This document shows, piece by piece, positions 34,064-46,768 of a DNA stretch of 64,000 nucleotides. The stretch's first letter is position 1. Every line of letters begins with the position of its first letter. Origin of the DNA: Rhizophagus irregularis (Eukaryota > Glomeromycota > Glomeromycetes > Glomerales > Glomeraceae). The stretch is from positions 3,162,001 to 3,226,000 of the forward strand of contig NC_089440.1 of assembly GCF_026210795.1 (NCBI RefSeq), written 5' to 3'. The position numbers and the translations under genes are program-made. A model generated the notes under the pieces. That model saw nothing but the letters and a program-made list of their open reading frames with translations. It did no database searches and had not been told where the DNA came from.

Positions 34064-35204
34064 TATATAGTATAACATTTTATTATCGTAATTGCATTAT
34101 TACATTTTTACTGATTACGTTTTAAAATACTTGAATACTGCGGATATTCTTTTTATAAGTATTATGAATTTATGATATTAACAACTTTGTCTGCTTTAAC
34201 ATTCAGCAATATATTTATTTATTTAGCCTAAATTATATATATTAATTTTTAGTTTAAATTTAATTTGAATTAAAGTTTAATATCTTTTTTTTTTAATTTA
34301 TGATGCTCTTATTTGAAAGCTGTTTCGCCGAATGTTTGCACCATTCCCGGATAATCAGTAAATTATTATTTAAAAAAAAAAATTCCAATTAAATTTAAAA
34401 AATCCATTATCTGTTATATAATTAATAATTTTAAATTATTTATTGTTACGAATATTTTATTATTAGATTTACGTTTATAAATATCAACGAAATTTAGTAA
34501 AAATCTTATATCATATGAATATTTATTATTATACTGTATTTTTCATTTATTTATTTTTGAATTTTAATATTTATTATTCAAGATTCATCAAAAAAAATAT
34601 ATATTTAAATATTTTAGATTCTGATGATTGATGACGATGAAGAAAAAGAAGAAACAATTTTTGAAGCGATAATTTGATATTGGGAAAAACTTTTTTTAAC
34701 ATTTATATTTTATAAAGTTTAAATAGAGAACAAGAATAATTTTAATATTTGATTTTATAAATTAAATTTTTTTTTTATCTTTAACTAATTTTTATAGTTA
34801 AACCTTTATGATTTTAACCAAATACCTGAATGATTTCTCTTTATAATTAACGCATGATAATAATGTAAATTAAAAACGTCATTTTGTACAAGTAAACGCT
34901 TTGTTATAGTGAAACCCATACTCAGTGATGTGCATCGTGCATTGGAAACTTCTAATCCAAGGTTTTGATTGAAATTTCCAGTGCAAATCACTGCCCATAC
35001 GGGTAAAGTTCGAGGATGATCACAATGTAGTACGTGAATGGCCAACTTCTATTTAAATAAACTGAACTAGGAAAGATGTGAAAAGATGTACAAATTTCAT
35101 TGTCTTTTTTCCAAAATTGATTGTGTGCTGAGCGATAGTATAAAGATTAGGCAAAAATTTAAGATTATCAAACTTCATACCATATATCACGAGCCATACT
35201 GCCA
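34064..35204. other. Relic of gene B last exon and its downstream flank
   Basis: At about 34612-34690 (plus) DDDEEKEETIFEAI-type acidic coding and TATTGGGAAAAACTT correspond to gene B exon 7 (acidic tail then RYWKFIK). 34800-34930 matches 40755-40870 (TCTCTTTATAATTAACGCA, AAACGCTTTGTTATAGTG), the flank downstream of B1. So a fourth, badly decayed B copy ended here. No intact gene. Confidence 0.5.
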
Positions 35205-35400
35205 TAGTACCTCCATATATCGTACATTCGTACCTCCTCAAAAAAATTTTCTGAATTTCGATTTTAAATTTTAAAATATGTAAAATACACGGTATAACAC
35301 TAGTAACTTTAAAGTAAATATATTACGCAATGTAAATTCTCGTATCTAATATCCACATATAATATACCCACGGCTCCCATGATATACGGTAAATACTAAA
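35205..35400 (+). repeat. Dispersed repeat, copy 2 (partner at 5190-5490)
   Basis: Shares GTACCTCC, AAAATATGTAAAATACACGG, AACACTAGTAAC, ATTACGCAATGTAAATTC and ATATAATATACCC with 5190-5490 in the same order. Confidence 0.6.
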
Positions 35401-36643
35401 TAGTTTTCAAATTTTTCAAATTAATTTTGTCATGCATATTGAACATTCATAATCCATATACGTTTTAATGTATTTATTTTTTTATTCGCAACATTTCAAT
35501 AAAATAAACTAATATTGGCTATATAAAATTATTTATTATTATCTACAATCGTTTTCTTCATCTTCCTTTCTTGCAATCTCCTATAATTTTTGATTTGTTG
35601 TAGATTTAGGGTTACACTTTTCTTTGCCTCTTTTACGATTTCTTATAATGTTACCATTAGTTTGATTATCTATCCTTTTTTTAATATAGATGTCAATTTT
35701 ACCTAACGAAACTTTAAAAAACTTTAAAATTTTTTACTTAAACTTTCGGTATTGATTAAAATGAAATGATATTAATTTCATTATTTAAAATTTTAAATTT
35801 ATTACCCGTTGCAGCGTAATTTATTTCATTCGGTTTTTAATTTAAACTGTTGTTAGAAGCTTTATTTTATAAGCTGAAAACGATTTTAATAGAGTTTACC
35901 TTTTTGTAAAATGTTGCACAGAAGCAAATAACAAACTTTGTACCTTTTAATACCGAGTTAATAGCGTGATATGTGATTTATTTACAGATAATTCTAATAC
36001 ATAGTCTTGTTGCTTATTCCAGACAAAGTAATTTAATTAAATAGCAAAATAATTTTCACAAACCATCCTTCTTAATTAAAAAGATCACCAGAACTCAAAT
36101 GTATACTGTAAAATTAAGTTATTCGACAGGCAAAGAATTTGTGTTTTGGACTTGTGGTAAAGGTATTTCTTTATGATCAATCATTATTTTGAGCACACGC
36201 TGACCTCGAATCAAGCATTGTCCTAATGAATAAAAACAATTCATTATATTATGTATACTTTGAAAATTGTCTGACATTTATCAAACATTTTTGTGCCAAG
36301 ATTTCTTTATCGTAAAATAAATAATAATTATAATGTTTCTCTAACTGTCGAAGTCTATCGCTTAGCAATCATTACAAAAAGATTGTGTTACAAAAAAAAA
36401 TTGTTACAAATGTAAAAGGAAACAAGAAGAGCGGTATTGTATATTATAGCGACGTAAGCCAATTTGTCTAATAAATTAATCACCATCTAACAAAAACTTC
36501 TATTAACTATAAGTATTGTATCGTATTGATACTCTTAATAACAATGTTTTTAATATGATTGTATAAAATATTAGGATAAGTAAAAAAAAATAAAAATAAA
36601 AATAAATAGTGGTTTAAGGAATTTAAACTAAATTGAACGTTCA
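35401..36643. other. AT-rich intergenic region
   Basis: No gene seen. A Lys/Asn-rich minus-strand stretch at 35560-35700 looks weakly coding but has no recognisable motif. 36240-36340 is shared with the region downstream of A2 (44030-44110) and of A3 (50810-50880), i.e. the common 3' flank of the A genes. Confidence 0.5.
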
Positions 36644-38079
36644 TTAAACTAAAGAATCGTCAGGTTCTGTACTTTCTGTATTTACTGTGTCTTCATTATC
36701 TTGTCTGTCGATTTCTTCGTATTTTTTAAGGAGTCTTTTATGATTAATCCTAACATATTTGACTTTCTTTAAATAATAATCATCTAAATAATAATCTCTT
36801 AATAAAGTTTCTAAAATTTGAACTCTTTCCTCTAAAGATGATCCTTCAGGTCTTTTATTAACTTTTTCAACTAATGGAATACCGGCAGATGAAACATATT
36901 TTCTTGCAAAATTTCTCTTTAAGCTTTTTCTGCAGTGCGTGCAAGAAAAAAGATATTTTTGTGCCAAACCCCTTTTTTAATAATAATAAAAAAAGATTAA
37001 TTATTATATACAGAACAAAAAATTTCAATTATTAATTATTATTAATAAGTAATATATATATTATTTACCATGGTTCAAGTCTTTGCATTCCAAAAAATAA
37101 ATAAAAGATTCCTATAAATTATGCTAATTTAACTTATGTACGTTTTATATTTTTTTCTAACATGATTTATAGCTTACCGGCTATAGCACCATAGAAACCT
37201 CCAAGATTAGATATTAAATCTGTGTCTGATAAAATTAAAATTAATTTGTCTGAATTTGCATTAATAAACTTAAGAGTATACTGTATACATACTTACAATC
37301 AAATTTTTTTGTTTTTTCAAACCTAGCAGTAAACGGATTTGAAAGTTTATGTGGAAAAATTTTAAGATTAACTTCATTGGATTCTAACTGTATGGGTAGT
37401 TGTTCTAATTGTAAATTTAATTTAACATCTTTATCAACAATAATTGGTTTATAAGATATAAAATAAGCTCTTCCTAGATAAAGTGAAAAATGAGCTGTGT
37501 CTATTATATTATTTATAGAATAATTTAGATCAGGATCAGCTTTGTTAAGAAATAAATATTGAAATGATTCAAAATTTAAAGATAATAAATTATTAGGAAT
37601 AATATTAGGGTTACAATAAGGTTCACTATCATCATATACATAGAGATCACTAATATTATTGATATTAAAAGTGATATTCAACCAAATTTCCCTTTCATCC
37701 AAACTAACATTTAGACGACGGTGTGTAATATCATAATTTATTGTATGTCTAGGGATATTAACGTCATTAATACTGTTATAAATTCCGGCGGTACATATAG
37801 TCATATTAAGACCAAGTCCTATTTTTCCAAAAAAATTTGTATGTGTATATTTATTTATTAATGTTTATTTTCCATAAAAAAAAAAAAGACTTTAATTTCC
37901 TTACCAACAGTATCTTCTAACTTAATAGCAATTGAAGCTTCTATGTTAATTTTTTGATATTGAGTTTTTGAATAAAATATGATTATCACGGTAAGTGTAA
38001 TGGCAAAAAGACCTCGAAAAAATCTAAACCAAACTGGTTCAGTTGATCGATAATTACAAATTGAATCGCATAAAAACAT
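36644..38079 (-). CDS. Membrane protein A1 (two-span protein with cytoplasmic CxxC tail)
   Basis: Five exons: 38079-37905, 37818-37297, 37225-37178, 37111-37069, 36971-36644, all GT-AG and in frame (371 residues). Exon 1: short basic N-terminus with RSTEPVWFRF, then a membrane helix (about residues 21-38). Exon 2 (~174 residues): outer loop with several N-x-S/T sites, a few Cys, and the conserved TAHFSLYLGRAYFISYKP and LEQLPIQLESNEV. Exons 3-4: LGGFYGAIAGIFYLFFGM, the second membrane helix. Exon 5: WGLAQKYLFSCTHCRKS, then SSLEERVQILETLLRDYY, a predicted coiled coil, and an acidic end. Probable topology: both termini in the cytoplasm. Family unknown to me. Head to head with B1, 201 bp apart. 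Confidence 0.85.
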
Positions 38080-38280
38080 TTTATCCTTCTTATTTTAATG
38101 TATATTTTTTAGATGAGAACATTTTAATATTAAAGAAGCGTCGACAATTTATTTATATTTTTTGATGATCCAACCATATTTATCTGATTCTTAATATTAT
38201 TGTGCAACACTGAATGAATTAATTGAATATAAAATACTTTACGCCTTTTTTAGGTTTATTATAAGTTAAAGAAAAAAAAA
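38080..38280. promoter_or_regulatory. Bidirectional promoter region of pair A1/B1
   Basis: Only 201 bp separate the start codons of A1 (minus) and B1 (plus). The side next to B carries GCAACACTGAATGA ... TTGAATATAAAA, also seen before B2. The side next to A carries TTTATCCTT, also seen before A2. A shared control region is inferred from the spacing. Confidence 0.5.
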
Positions 38281-39893
38281 ATGGATTCCAATTCATATGA
38301 TGAAAAAAAGAATAAAAACAATTGTTATTTTAATATTATATTCTTGGGAATATTTTTTGATAAAATTATAATTTATATTATATACATGTTTATATTACCA
38401 ACAAGAAAGGATCGGTTGATTATAATCACCTCTGTGTTATTTGTGTCAGGAATTTATACTGTAAGTTTACACCTTCTTTTACTAGCTTCTTACTTTCACA
38501 TTTATTATACTAAAAAAATTTGTTTATAAAATAGTATTGTAGAAAAACTTTACTATATTTATCAGCTTTTTGTGTAATAAATATTATACAAAGTATTATT
38601 TTAGTTGATTATATTCGCACTTCATCAAGTACTATAATTTTTGTTTCTCCGTTATCATTACGTTAATTTCTCTATTAACATTGTTTAAAAAAAATTTCTT
38701 ATATAAAGTAACAAAATTTGACACTCTCATAAAGCTTTACGATGAGGAATTCCGAATGACATCAATTATTCGTGCTATTATTTTAATAGAATTATTTTTT
38801 GTTATTTTATATATTATATTAATTATTATGATGTGGAAAAATGGGTAGGTTTAAATCTTCTTTTTTAACTGTGAATTTTTTAACCGATTTTTTTAATGAG
38901 TTATAAGTTTAGGTATTGGAGTGTTAATTCATGTACCAAAATTAGACCAAATGATAAGATAAAACGTAAGTATTATCTGTTATAATTTATAAAAAAAATA
39001 TATATATTAATTTATAATTCTTGTTTTAAAAATATAATATTAGAATCTTATATTATGTACAAATCTTTTAATTTCTTATTATATATAACATTACATATCA
39101 TTGCCACATTCCACCTAAGTGCCACTTATACTAATTATCATGATCTTGTTTCTCTGAGTATGTATGATATTAACTATTTACTCATTTTGTTAACGATCAG
39201 TTTAACAATTATAAGTGTATTTATTTATTTAGATGTCTTTACCATAATTTTTACGGGGATGGGTTTTTTTTCACTATTTACTTTAACGTTCAGTTTTAAA
39301 ATTGTAAGTATATTTATTCACTTAATCTTGTTGTAATATAAAATTTTATTTTATTTTAATAAATTTAATTCTAGATTAAAAGAGAATTAAAGTTTAGAGT
39401 TTTTTTAATTTATATTACTCTTATTGTACAAGGTCTTTGTTCTTTTTTTTTTATTATTATTTTTGGAATGGAAAAGATATGATAGGCGGTGAGTTATTAT
39501 TTTAAAACATCAAATTAAAATCTAAAAATCAATTATAATTAATAATTTTATTTTATTTTATTTTACAGTAATCATAATATTAATTTTATTAGTATTTACA
39601 TTTATAAATACAATTTTATGTCACCGAAACTTTGGCAAATCTCATATACTTCTCAGTAAGTATTATTATCACATTTTTTTCTATTTTATTTATTTTGAAT
39701 TTCAATAATTATCGCTCAAATATTAATCTAATTTTTAGTAAAGTTTAATCCTAACTTGGATAAGGATTATGAATATTCTGATGATCTGGATGACGACGAG
39801 GAAGAAGAAGAAAAAGATGAAAAGATTTCTGAGATATTAAACAGATATTGGAAATTTATTAAAGAATCTTTTAATTCACTAGTCCAAGAATAA
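38281..39893 (+). pseudogene. Membrane protein B1, frameshifted in exons 2 and 5
   Basis: Seven exons can be placed by comparison with B2 and B3: 38281-38460, 38535-38844, 38913-38965, 39044-39303, 39375-39488, 39569-39655, 39739-39893. Splice sites are kept. Exon 2 is 310 nt where the frame needs a remainder of 2: against B2 about 11 nt are missing near 38655, so stops follow (FVSPLSLR then stop). Exon 5 has a second frame error beside a run of Ts near 39450. The tail exon still encodes DDLDDDEEEEEKDEK and RYWKFIKESF. The exon-5 error might be a sequencing slip; the exon-2 deletion is harder to dismiss. Its partner A1 is intact. Confidence 0.75.
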
Positions 39894-41250
39894 TTCAGTT
39901 TAAACTAATGAAATAATTTTTTATTTATTTATTTTTTTTATTATGATTATTTTATTACAAAGAGAGATATAATATTAGAGATAATCTTTTTTTAAAAACT
40001 TATTTTTTTTATTTTTATATTTATAATTTTAACTTTGATTAAGACCTAATATCATATGAGTATTTATTATACTGTATTTTCATTTATTTTATTTTTTTTT
40101 TTAGAATTTCAATATTTAGAATACAAATATTAAAATGGCTGAAAGTATGGTGAAATTTTTTTATTTTAATTAATTTTAACCCTTTCTATAGAAAATTTTA
40201 TGTTTCATATAAAAATTCTAATTCGTTATGGCTTTTTTAATTTTAAAAAATTCGTTATAAAAAAAAAAAATTTAGTAAAGGTGAATTGTATATCTTCAAT
40301 GTAAATGGACCGATTTTACTAATAATCATTCTATTATAGATAAATGCATCATAATATAAAAATTTTCTAATCTAATATATTAATAAAATTATTTCAAAAT
40401 TACAAAGATTTCAAATAAGATCCAGTGTTCCGCCAAGTTTTACTAAGAACTTTTGCCCTATATGTTACACAAAGAATATTTGGAATTCACGTGAACTACA
40501 TAAAAAATCACAAGATTGACATGATATATAAAATTGATTTTTATCCAATCAATGCATGCCGATCAACCAATTTAAATAAATATGTAGGCGATATTGGAAA
40601 TTCTTCAAAAAAATTTTTTTTTTTTGTGACTTAAATAGAGGTCAAGAATAATCTTGATATTTGGTTATAATATTTTAAACTACTTTTTATATAATAGTTT
40701 TATAAATAAGATATAATATTGGAGATATTCTAAAATTCTTATAAATTTATCCATATACACCTGAATAATCTCTTTATAATTAACGCACAGAAATCATGAT
40801 AACAGCGTACTAAATTGCAATTTTATTTTAATTTATAAATAAACACTTTGTTATAATGTAACAGAAATCAAATATACGAGTAAAGTTACAAAGAAGTCTA
40901 GTGCCCACTCCATCGTAACATTTGTTATTACATACTCTCAGTCCCCACCTTCAAAACGTATTCCGCTAATAATAAATGAATTAGATTGTCAGGAAAAGAT
41001 GTACAAACTTACATCGTCTCTTTTCCAAAATAATATTAACACTCAAAAATTATCCGTAATCTTTTGAAGTGTCATGCATGTGTGCTTAATGTTACTACAA
41101 AGATTACAAAATTTACAAGATTACAAACTTCACAAGACGAAGTTTTTAATAAGAATTTCCACAAACCAGTCAAACAATTTTTCTTAATAAAAAATTCCAC
41201 CAGACTATTGGCGTCTGAGTGACAGACAGACAATAATATTTTTATTACAG
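39894..41250. other. Downstream flank of B1
   Basis: No gene seen. 40755-40870 matches 34800-34930, and the AACGCACAGAAATCATGATAAC stretch at 40777-40800 recurs inverted at 49343-49370. The open frame at 40425-40634 has no support. Confidence 0.5.
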
Positions 41251-43910
41251 TGTTGGCAATTGGACTTATTGGACCAATTAGATATTGGACTTATTGTACT
41301 AGTAACAATTAAACCACTTAAACAATTGGATAATTGGACTTAGTCTAATTCCAACTATTGTTATCATCAAATAAAAAACGATTTTATTTAACAACACAAT
41401 CAAAATTTCGATTTTATTTTAAAAATTTAAAGGTTTTTTATAATTAATATTAACTACCAATAATAGATAATTTGGTGATTCTAAATTTTCCACAAAAATG
41501 TTTTTCAACTTCCATTTTGCTTGTAAATCAATAGCAGGATGTTGTAACTGTTCAATATTATGAATTGAGATATCATAAGTATTGGCAAAACTTGCCACTT
41601 CATCATCTTGATTTTCTTGAAATTCATTTTCAATCATCTCTATCCCATTACCATATTTTTCCATTCATTAATAGTTACGTATAAATATCTTTTTTATTTA
41701 TTTATCATTGTTTTCTGTATCTTCGCCATTAGAAAGAATAAATATATCAACATTATCCTCTAAATTTGTATCATATGAAGTAATTGTTTTGTACTATTTT
41801 ACATGAAAATCTAATTCATGAACCTGTTGTCTTTGCATATGTGCACGAATCTGTGCTAAACCTAGCACTTTCTCTGACTAAATACCAAAAAAAATATAAT
41901 TAGTTTCGTTTATAATTAATTTATAAATAAATATATATACCTTTAATCTATTACTTTGTTTCGAATGATACTATCCCATTGTTGAAAACAATCGTTCCAA
42001 AGATGCCGTTGATACATTAGTAATTGAAAAAATTCGTTGGACAACTTTATATAATTCCTTTGAATAACCTTTTATAAAGTTCCAATAATCTAAAATGTTA
42101 TTTTTAAATTGCTTAGAAATAGATTCAGTATAAGTATATTTTTTTGATCGATAATCTTCAAGTTCAGATAATAAAACTGTTGGTACCATACACAATAATA
42201 ATACAAAGCCCATTTTGCTAAATGAGGAAATGATGAGTTTAAAATAGCAGGGTTAGATTTTGTATCATAATAAAATGGGTGTATGATAATAACAAGAGCG
42301 GTTGCTCCCAAGTCGCTTAATTTTTGTAATAAGTTTATTGGCTAGTTCTTGATCATCAAACTTTTAAGTATCATGATTACATTATCAAACCCATGAAAAA
42401 CTTCATGCAGTCATGAATTTTACCGTTGAAGATTATTAAGCATCGCACAATACGGGACTAAAAGGGTCACAATTTTTTTAATACAATTCCACCAATTATT
42501 ATCAAAAATGCAGGTTAAGAGTTTTTCGGGAAAATCTTGGTTGTCAGGAATAATATTTTCATCTATTTTTGTTGCAAGATTTTTCAAAGTAAAATATATT
42601 ATATTAAAATCAATATTAAGATCAAATTTTAGTAGCATTTATTAAACGAACACGTAAAGCTACTTTTGCTTTCAATAAACTAGCAAAGCAGTAATAACCA
42701 TCGAATGGTGGCTGAAGTAACTAATGCAATATGAGTCTCATAGACAGCCGCTTGTTCATTTTGAAGTCGTCCAACATACTTTTGATCGATTGAAAAAGGT
42801 AATCAAATTGATAGCTTCTTTAGCAGCAATATTTAATTTTGATGATTCTTTAAATATATCGCTAATACACAAATTCATTTGATGCGCAAAACACGGTAAG
42901 AATAGCTAATCCCGGTATTGAAGACGCAATCGTTTTCTAATATTGATAATGTTAATTAAAGTAAATCTTTAAATATTAATTTATAATACCTTGCAGCAGC
43001 ATTTTCTGAAGCAGAATCTGTAGTTAATCTATTGATTTTAATCTTTTTTTTTTCAAGTTCTTCAAAAGATTTTCTTGTTTCATCTATTATAATATCCCCT
43101 GTACATCGTTTTCCGCTAATATCTTCAACTTTTCATATAATCAATCATGTTATTTTCTGAAGTAAATAAAATAGATCCTAATAAATTCTGACAAGCTACA
43201 CTTTTCCAACCATCGAAGGCCAACATGATTCCAAGATCATCATTAATAGCGACATTAAGAAAGAACCTTAGTAGTTTTTTAAGAATTCTGTACCCAAGTT
43301 GTTTTCGATCTGGTAATACTAACATTGGATTAAGCCACTTAAAAAGTTCTTTAACTGCTGGATTATCAATCCAACGAAAAGAAAAACCACATGCAACTGT
43401 AACATTTAATTACAACCATTCATTTGCTCGGGTTTCACTTCATGATTGCTCTCTGAATAATTTCTTTAGTTTGTTCCGGAGTGTGTTTTTTAGCCCAATG
43501 AGGACAATTTTCAAGATTTTTTGCACATGCGCGTTTAGTATTAGTAAATTTCTGTTTCATAGCTTCTTCTCGGCCTAAAACCCTAATACAGTCTTGAAAA
43601 CTGCGTAGTTGTTATACTTGTTAGATTTTTCTTCTAACATTAAGAAATATTCACCAAGCTTATGCTTTTCCCGTGTCATTTTGGTAAAAAATTCACAATC
43701 TTCAAAAAAATGTTCATTCAAGAAAAAAAAAGATTATCGATTTATTATGTTAGTCAAATTGGACTAAGTCCAATTGTAAATCCAATTGTCAATTGGGACG
43801 ATTTGGATATACTAGTCCAAATCCAACAAACATTTATTGGACTAATTAGACAATTGGACACACGGCAATTGCAATTGTTCAATTGTCCAATAAGTAATTC
43901 TACACTAATT
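41251..43910 (-). mobile_element. hAT-family DNA transposon remnant
   Basis: The left end is CAGTGTTGGCAATTGGACTT, the classic CAGTG-type hAT end. Subterminal repeats ATTGGACTTATTGGACCAAT and AATTGGACTAAGTCCAATTG occur at both ends (41255-41350 and 43755-43900). The exact right end and an 8-bp target duplication are not resolved. Confidence 0.65.
41400..43680 (-). pseudogene. hAT transposase, broken
   Basis: Pieces in order on the minus strand: BED-type finger (CAKNLENCPHWAKKHTPEQ, 43540-43470); the DUF659-like core (LGIMLAFDGWKSVACQNLLG, 43240-43170); middle segments (PEKLLTCIFDNNWWNCIKKI); and the dimerisation region ending SNVSTASLERLFSTMG-like sequence (TNVSTASLERLFSTMG at 41975-42020). 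C-terminal remnants run to about 41420. Each piece is in a different frame or separated by stops. Domain order is typical of hAT transposases; clearly dead. Confidence 0.8.
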
Positions 43911-44162
43911 GGCGATTGAAATGTATACTTAAGTTATTCAGAAAATTCAATTATAAATTTCCAACATAAAGCACTTACTTATACTATGGTATCGAAGCAC
44001 TTTCTAAAAGATAAAAACATTCATTTATATTTATTATATACTTTTTGGAATTGTCTGACATTATCTGACACACCCAAACATTTTGGGCCGGGAATTCTTT
44101 TCATAAAATAAATAACAATATAAATAGTGATATAAAGAATTTAAACTAAAATTGAACATTCA
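43911..44162. other. 3' flank of A2
   Basis: No gene. Contains the shared A-gene 3' flank (ATCTGACACACCCAAACATT, GGGCCGGGAATTC). Confidence 0.5.
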
Positions 44163-45640
44163 TTAAACTAAAGAAGCGTCAAGTTCTGTACTTTCTGTAT
44201 TTTCTGTGTCTTCATTATCTTGTCTGTTAATTTCTTCGTATTTTTTAAGAAATCTTTTATGATTAACCCTAACATATTTAACTTTCTTTAAATAATAATC
44301 ATCTAAATAATAATCTCGTAATAAAGTTTCTAATATTTGAACTCTTTGCTCTAAAGATGATCCTTCAGGTCTTTTATCAACTTTTTCAACTAATGGAATA
44401 CCGGCAGACGAAACATATTTCCTTGCAAAATTTCTCTTTAAGCTTTTTCTGCAGTGCGTGCAAGAAAAAAGATATTTTTGTGCCAAACCCCTTTTTAATA
44501 AAAAAAAAAATTAATTATTATATACAGTAAAAAAAATTTCTTAATTATTATAATTAATTTATTAATAAGTAATATAAATATATTATTTACCATGGTTCAA
44601 GTCTTTGCATTCCAAAAAATAAATAAAAGAGTCCTATAAATTGTGATAATTTAACTTAAGTACGTTTTATATTTTTTTCTAACATGATTTGTATCTTACC
44701 GGCTATAGCACCATAGAAACCTCCAAGATTAGATATTAAATCTGTGACTAATAAAATTAAAATATTAATTTGTCTGAATTTACATTAATAAACTTAAGAG
44801 TACATACTTACAACCAAATATTCTTGTTGATTCAAATCTAACAAATCTAGCATTAGCCGGTTTTGAAAGTAGTATATCTGGAGAAATTCTAAGACGAACT
44901 TCATTGGATTCCAATTGTATGGGTAGTTGTTCTAATTGTAAATTTAATTCAACACCATTATAATCAACCATGGTCGGTTTATGATGTATAAAATAAGCTC
45001 TTCCTAGATAAAGTGAAAAATGTGATGTATCTATTATATTATAATTAGAATAATCTAGATCAGATTTGCTAGAAAATAAATATTGAAATGATTCAAAATT
45101 TAAAGATAATAAATTATTAGGAATAGTATAAGGGTTACAATAAGGATCACTAAAATCGTGAGATATGGTTTCATTATTAATATTATTATTAATATTAGTA
45201 GTAATATTTAGCCAAGAATGAAAATTAGAAAGTCCAAAACTACTAAAGCTAACATTCTGATGGTTTACTGTATCGTTGGTTAACGTCAGTACTCCATAAT
45301 CATATTCAGAGAACACACTAAATTTAACGTTATTAATCCCGTTGGAAATTCCGGTACATATACTCATGTTAAGTTTATATCCTATTTTTTTCAAAAATAT
45401 GCATGTTTATTTTATTTATGTTAATTTTCAATCCTTTACAAAAAAAAAAAAAAATTTTTTTTTCTTACCATTAATTCGTTCAAATTTAACAGCAATAGAA
45501 GCCTCGGTGCCGATTTTTTGATATTGAACGATTGCATAATATATGATTATTCCGGTGAGAGTAATAGCAAAAAAACCTCGAATTAATCTAAACCAAACCG
45601 GTTCGGTTGACCGATTATTCCAAATTGTATCTAAAAACAT
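44163..45640 (-). CDS. Membrane protein A2
   Basis: Exons 45640-45469, 45381-44812, 44747-44700, 44633-44591, 44490-44163 (386 residues; all GT-AG, phases 1, 1, 1, 2 as in A1 and A3). Membrane helix 1 follows RSTEPVWFRLIRGFF. Exon 2 encodes 190 residues against 174 in A1; the first half differs strongly (GISNGINNVKFSVFSEYDY, QNVSFSSFGL) while PYCNPYTIPNNLLSLNFESF and SHFSLYLGRAYFI are kept. Exons 3 and 4 are exactly the same length as in the paralogs (48 and 43 nt). The C-terminal tail (SCTHCRKSLKRNFARKYVSS, coiled coil) is nearly identical to A1. Family unknown; likely intact. Confidence 0.85.
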
Positions 45641-46768
45641 TTTATCCTTTTATTTTATTGTAAAAATAAATTTGTATTTTTTTGCAGAAGAATATTTTAT
45701 TATGAACTGAAATTTTACAATACGTATCTGCCTGATATAAATTCATTTGCTTCTTTTATAATTAGGAACATTAAATACTTACTTTTAGAATGTGATAATA
45801 AGCAAAATTATATAAAATATCAAATAAAGTAACTGTACATATAGCACTAAATTTATCAACAGACTTAAACAGTTTCTCTTCCTTGTACAGCATATACGTG
45901 CCGTCAAAGAAAATTAATAATATTAAATGAATTCCGACTTTGTCATTATCTTATTATTATAATAAAATACATTGTTACAATTTTCTTTTTTGAACTCCGG
46001 TGGAACGTATAGTTATAAATATTTTCGACCAATGAAACATAATTGGTACTATGGAATGCGTGACTGGACAGAAATTTAACGTTGAGAGTTAAGTTGCTTG
46101 GCATTTAAGGTTAACTGTGATTTGCTATTATTGTCAAACAATTTGACTTCACGGTCAAATCCTTTGTAATACTGCCAAACAGTTTCAAACAGTTTGACGA
46201 AGTGTAAATAAGGTTCCATATTTAGTTAAAATTCAAATGGTGTAAACTAATTTAAGTAATTCTATTAAGAAATTCTCCTTTTTTGAAGTCCAAAAAGGGA
46301 GGTATATTTCCTTTTTAGGAAAATTATTTTTTAAAATTTATTTAATGCCAAATGCTTCAGTTTATGCTTCAAATTCAAACAATATGTCAAAACAATATGT
46401 ACTACACCTTTAAACTTCTGTCCAGCCTAGCATTCCATAAATTGGTAACCCAACAATTATTTTTGAATCTCACAAAACTGTGTAACTTTGTCTTGTACGA
46501 ATTCTATAAAAATAGCATTGCTAGTTGGCACGTATACTCAAATTTTTGGCATATTTATAATAGAACCATAATTGGGGCCGACATGTCATTCAGAATTCAG
46601 AAAAAAAAAAACTAATAATCAAATGCATTGTTAAATTTCCTTTTTTTGAACTCCGACAACATTGTCTATTATTAACACGTCAACTGTTTGGCCACTCGCA
46701 TTATTAAAACGCAGCACTGAATGATTGAATATAAAAATACATTATAGTTTATTATAAGAAAAAAAAAC
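45641..46768. promoter_or_regulatory. Shared upstream region of A2/B2, enlarged by an insertion
   Basis: 1128 bp against about 200-245 bp in the other two pairs. The part beside B2 (GCAGCACTGAATGATTGAATATAAAA) matches the one before B1. The middle is foreign: a direct repeat ATTGTTA(C)AATTT(T)CTTTTTTGAACTCCG at about 45970 and 46627 flanks ~630 bp. Inside, TATGGAATGCGTGACTGGAC with AGAAATTTAA near 46053 pairs with its inverted counterpart near 46405-46440. Confidence 0.5.
45970..46660. mobile_element. Insertion between A2 and B2
   Basis: Bounded by a ~30-bp direct repeat and containing long imperfect inverted repeats (see the promoter entry). It also has repeated GTCAAAC/CAAACAGTTTGAC motifs near 46135-46200. 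The open frame at 46352-46615 shows no known domain. Could be a foldback element; class unclear. Confidence 0.45.

Noticed and set aside
36644-36967. Small 107-residue zinc-finger gene (also at 44163 and 51679)
   Set aside because: It is the last exon of the A genes; an acceptor at its start joins four upstream exons in frame.
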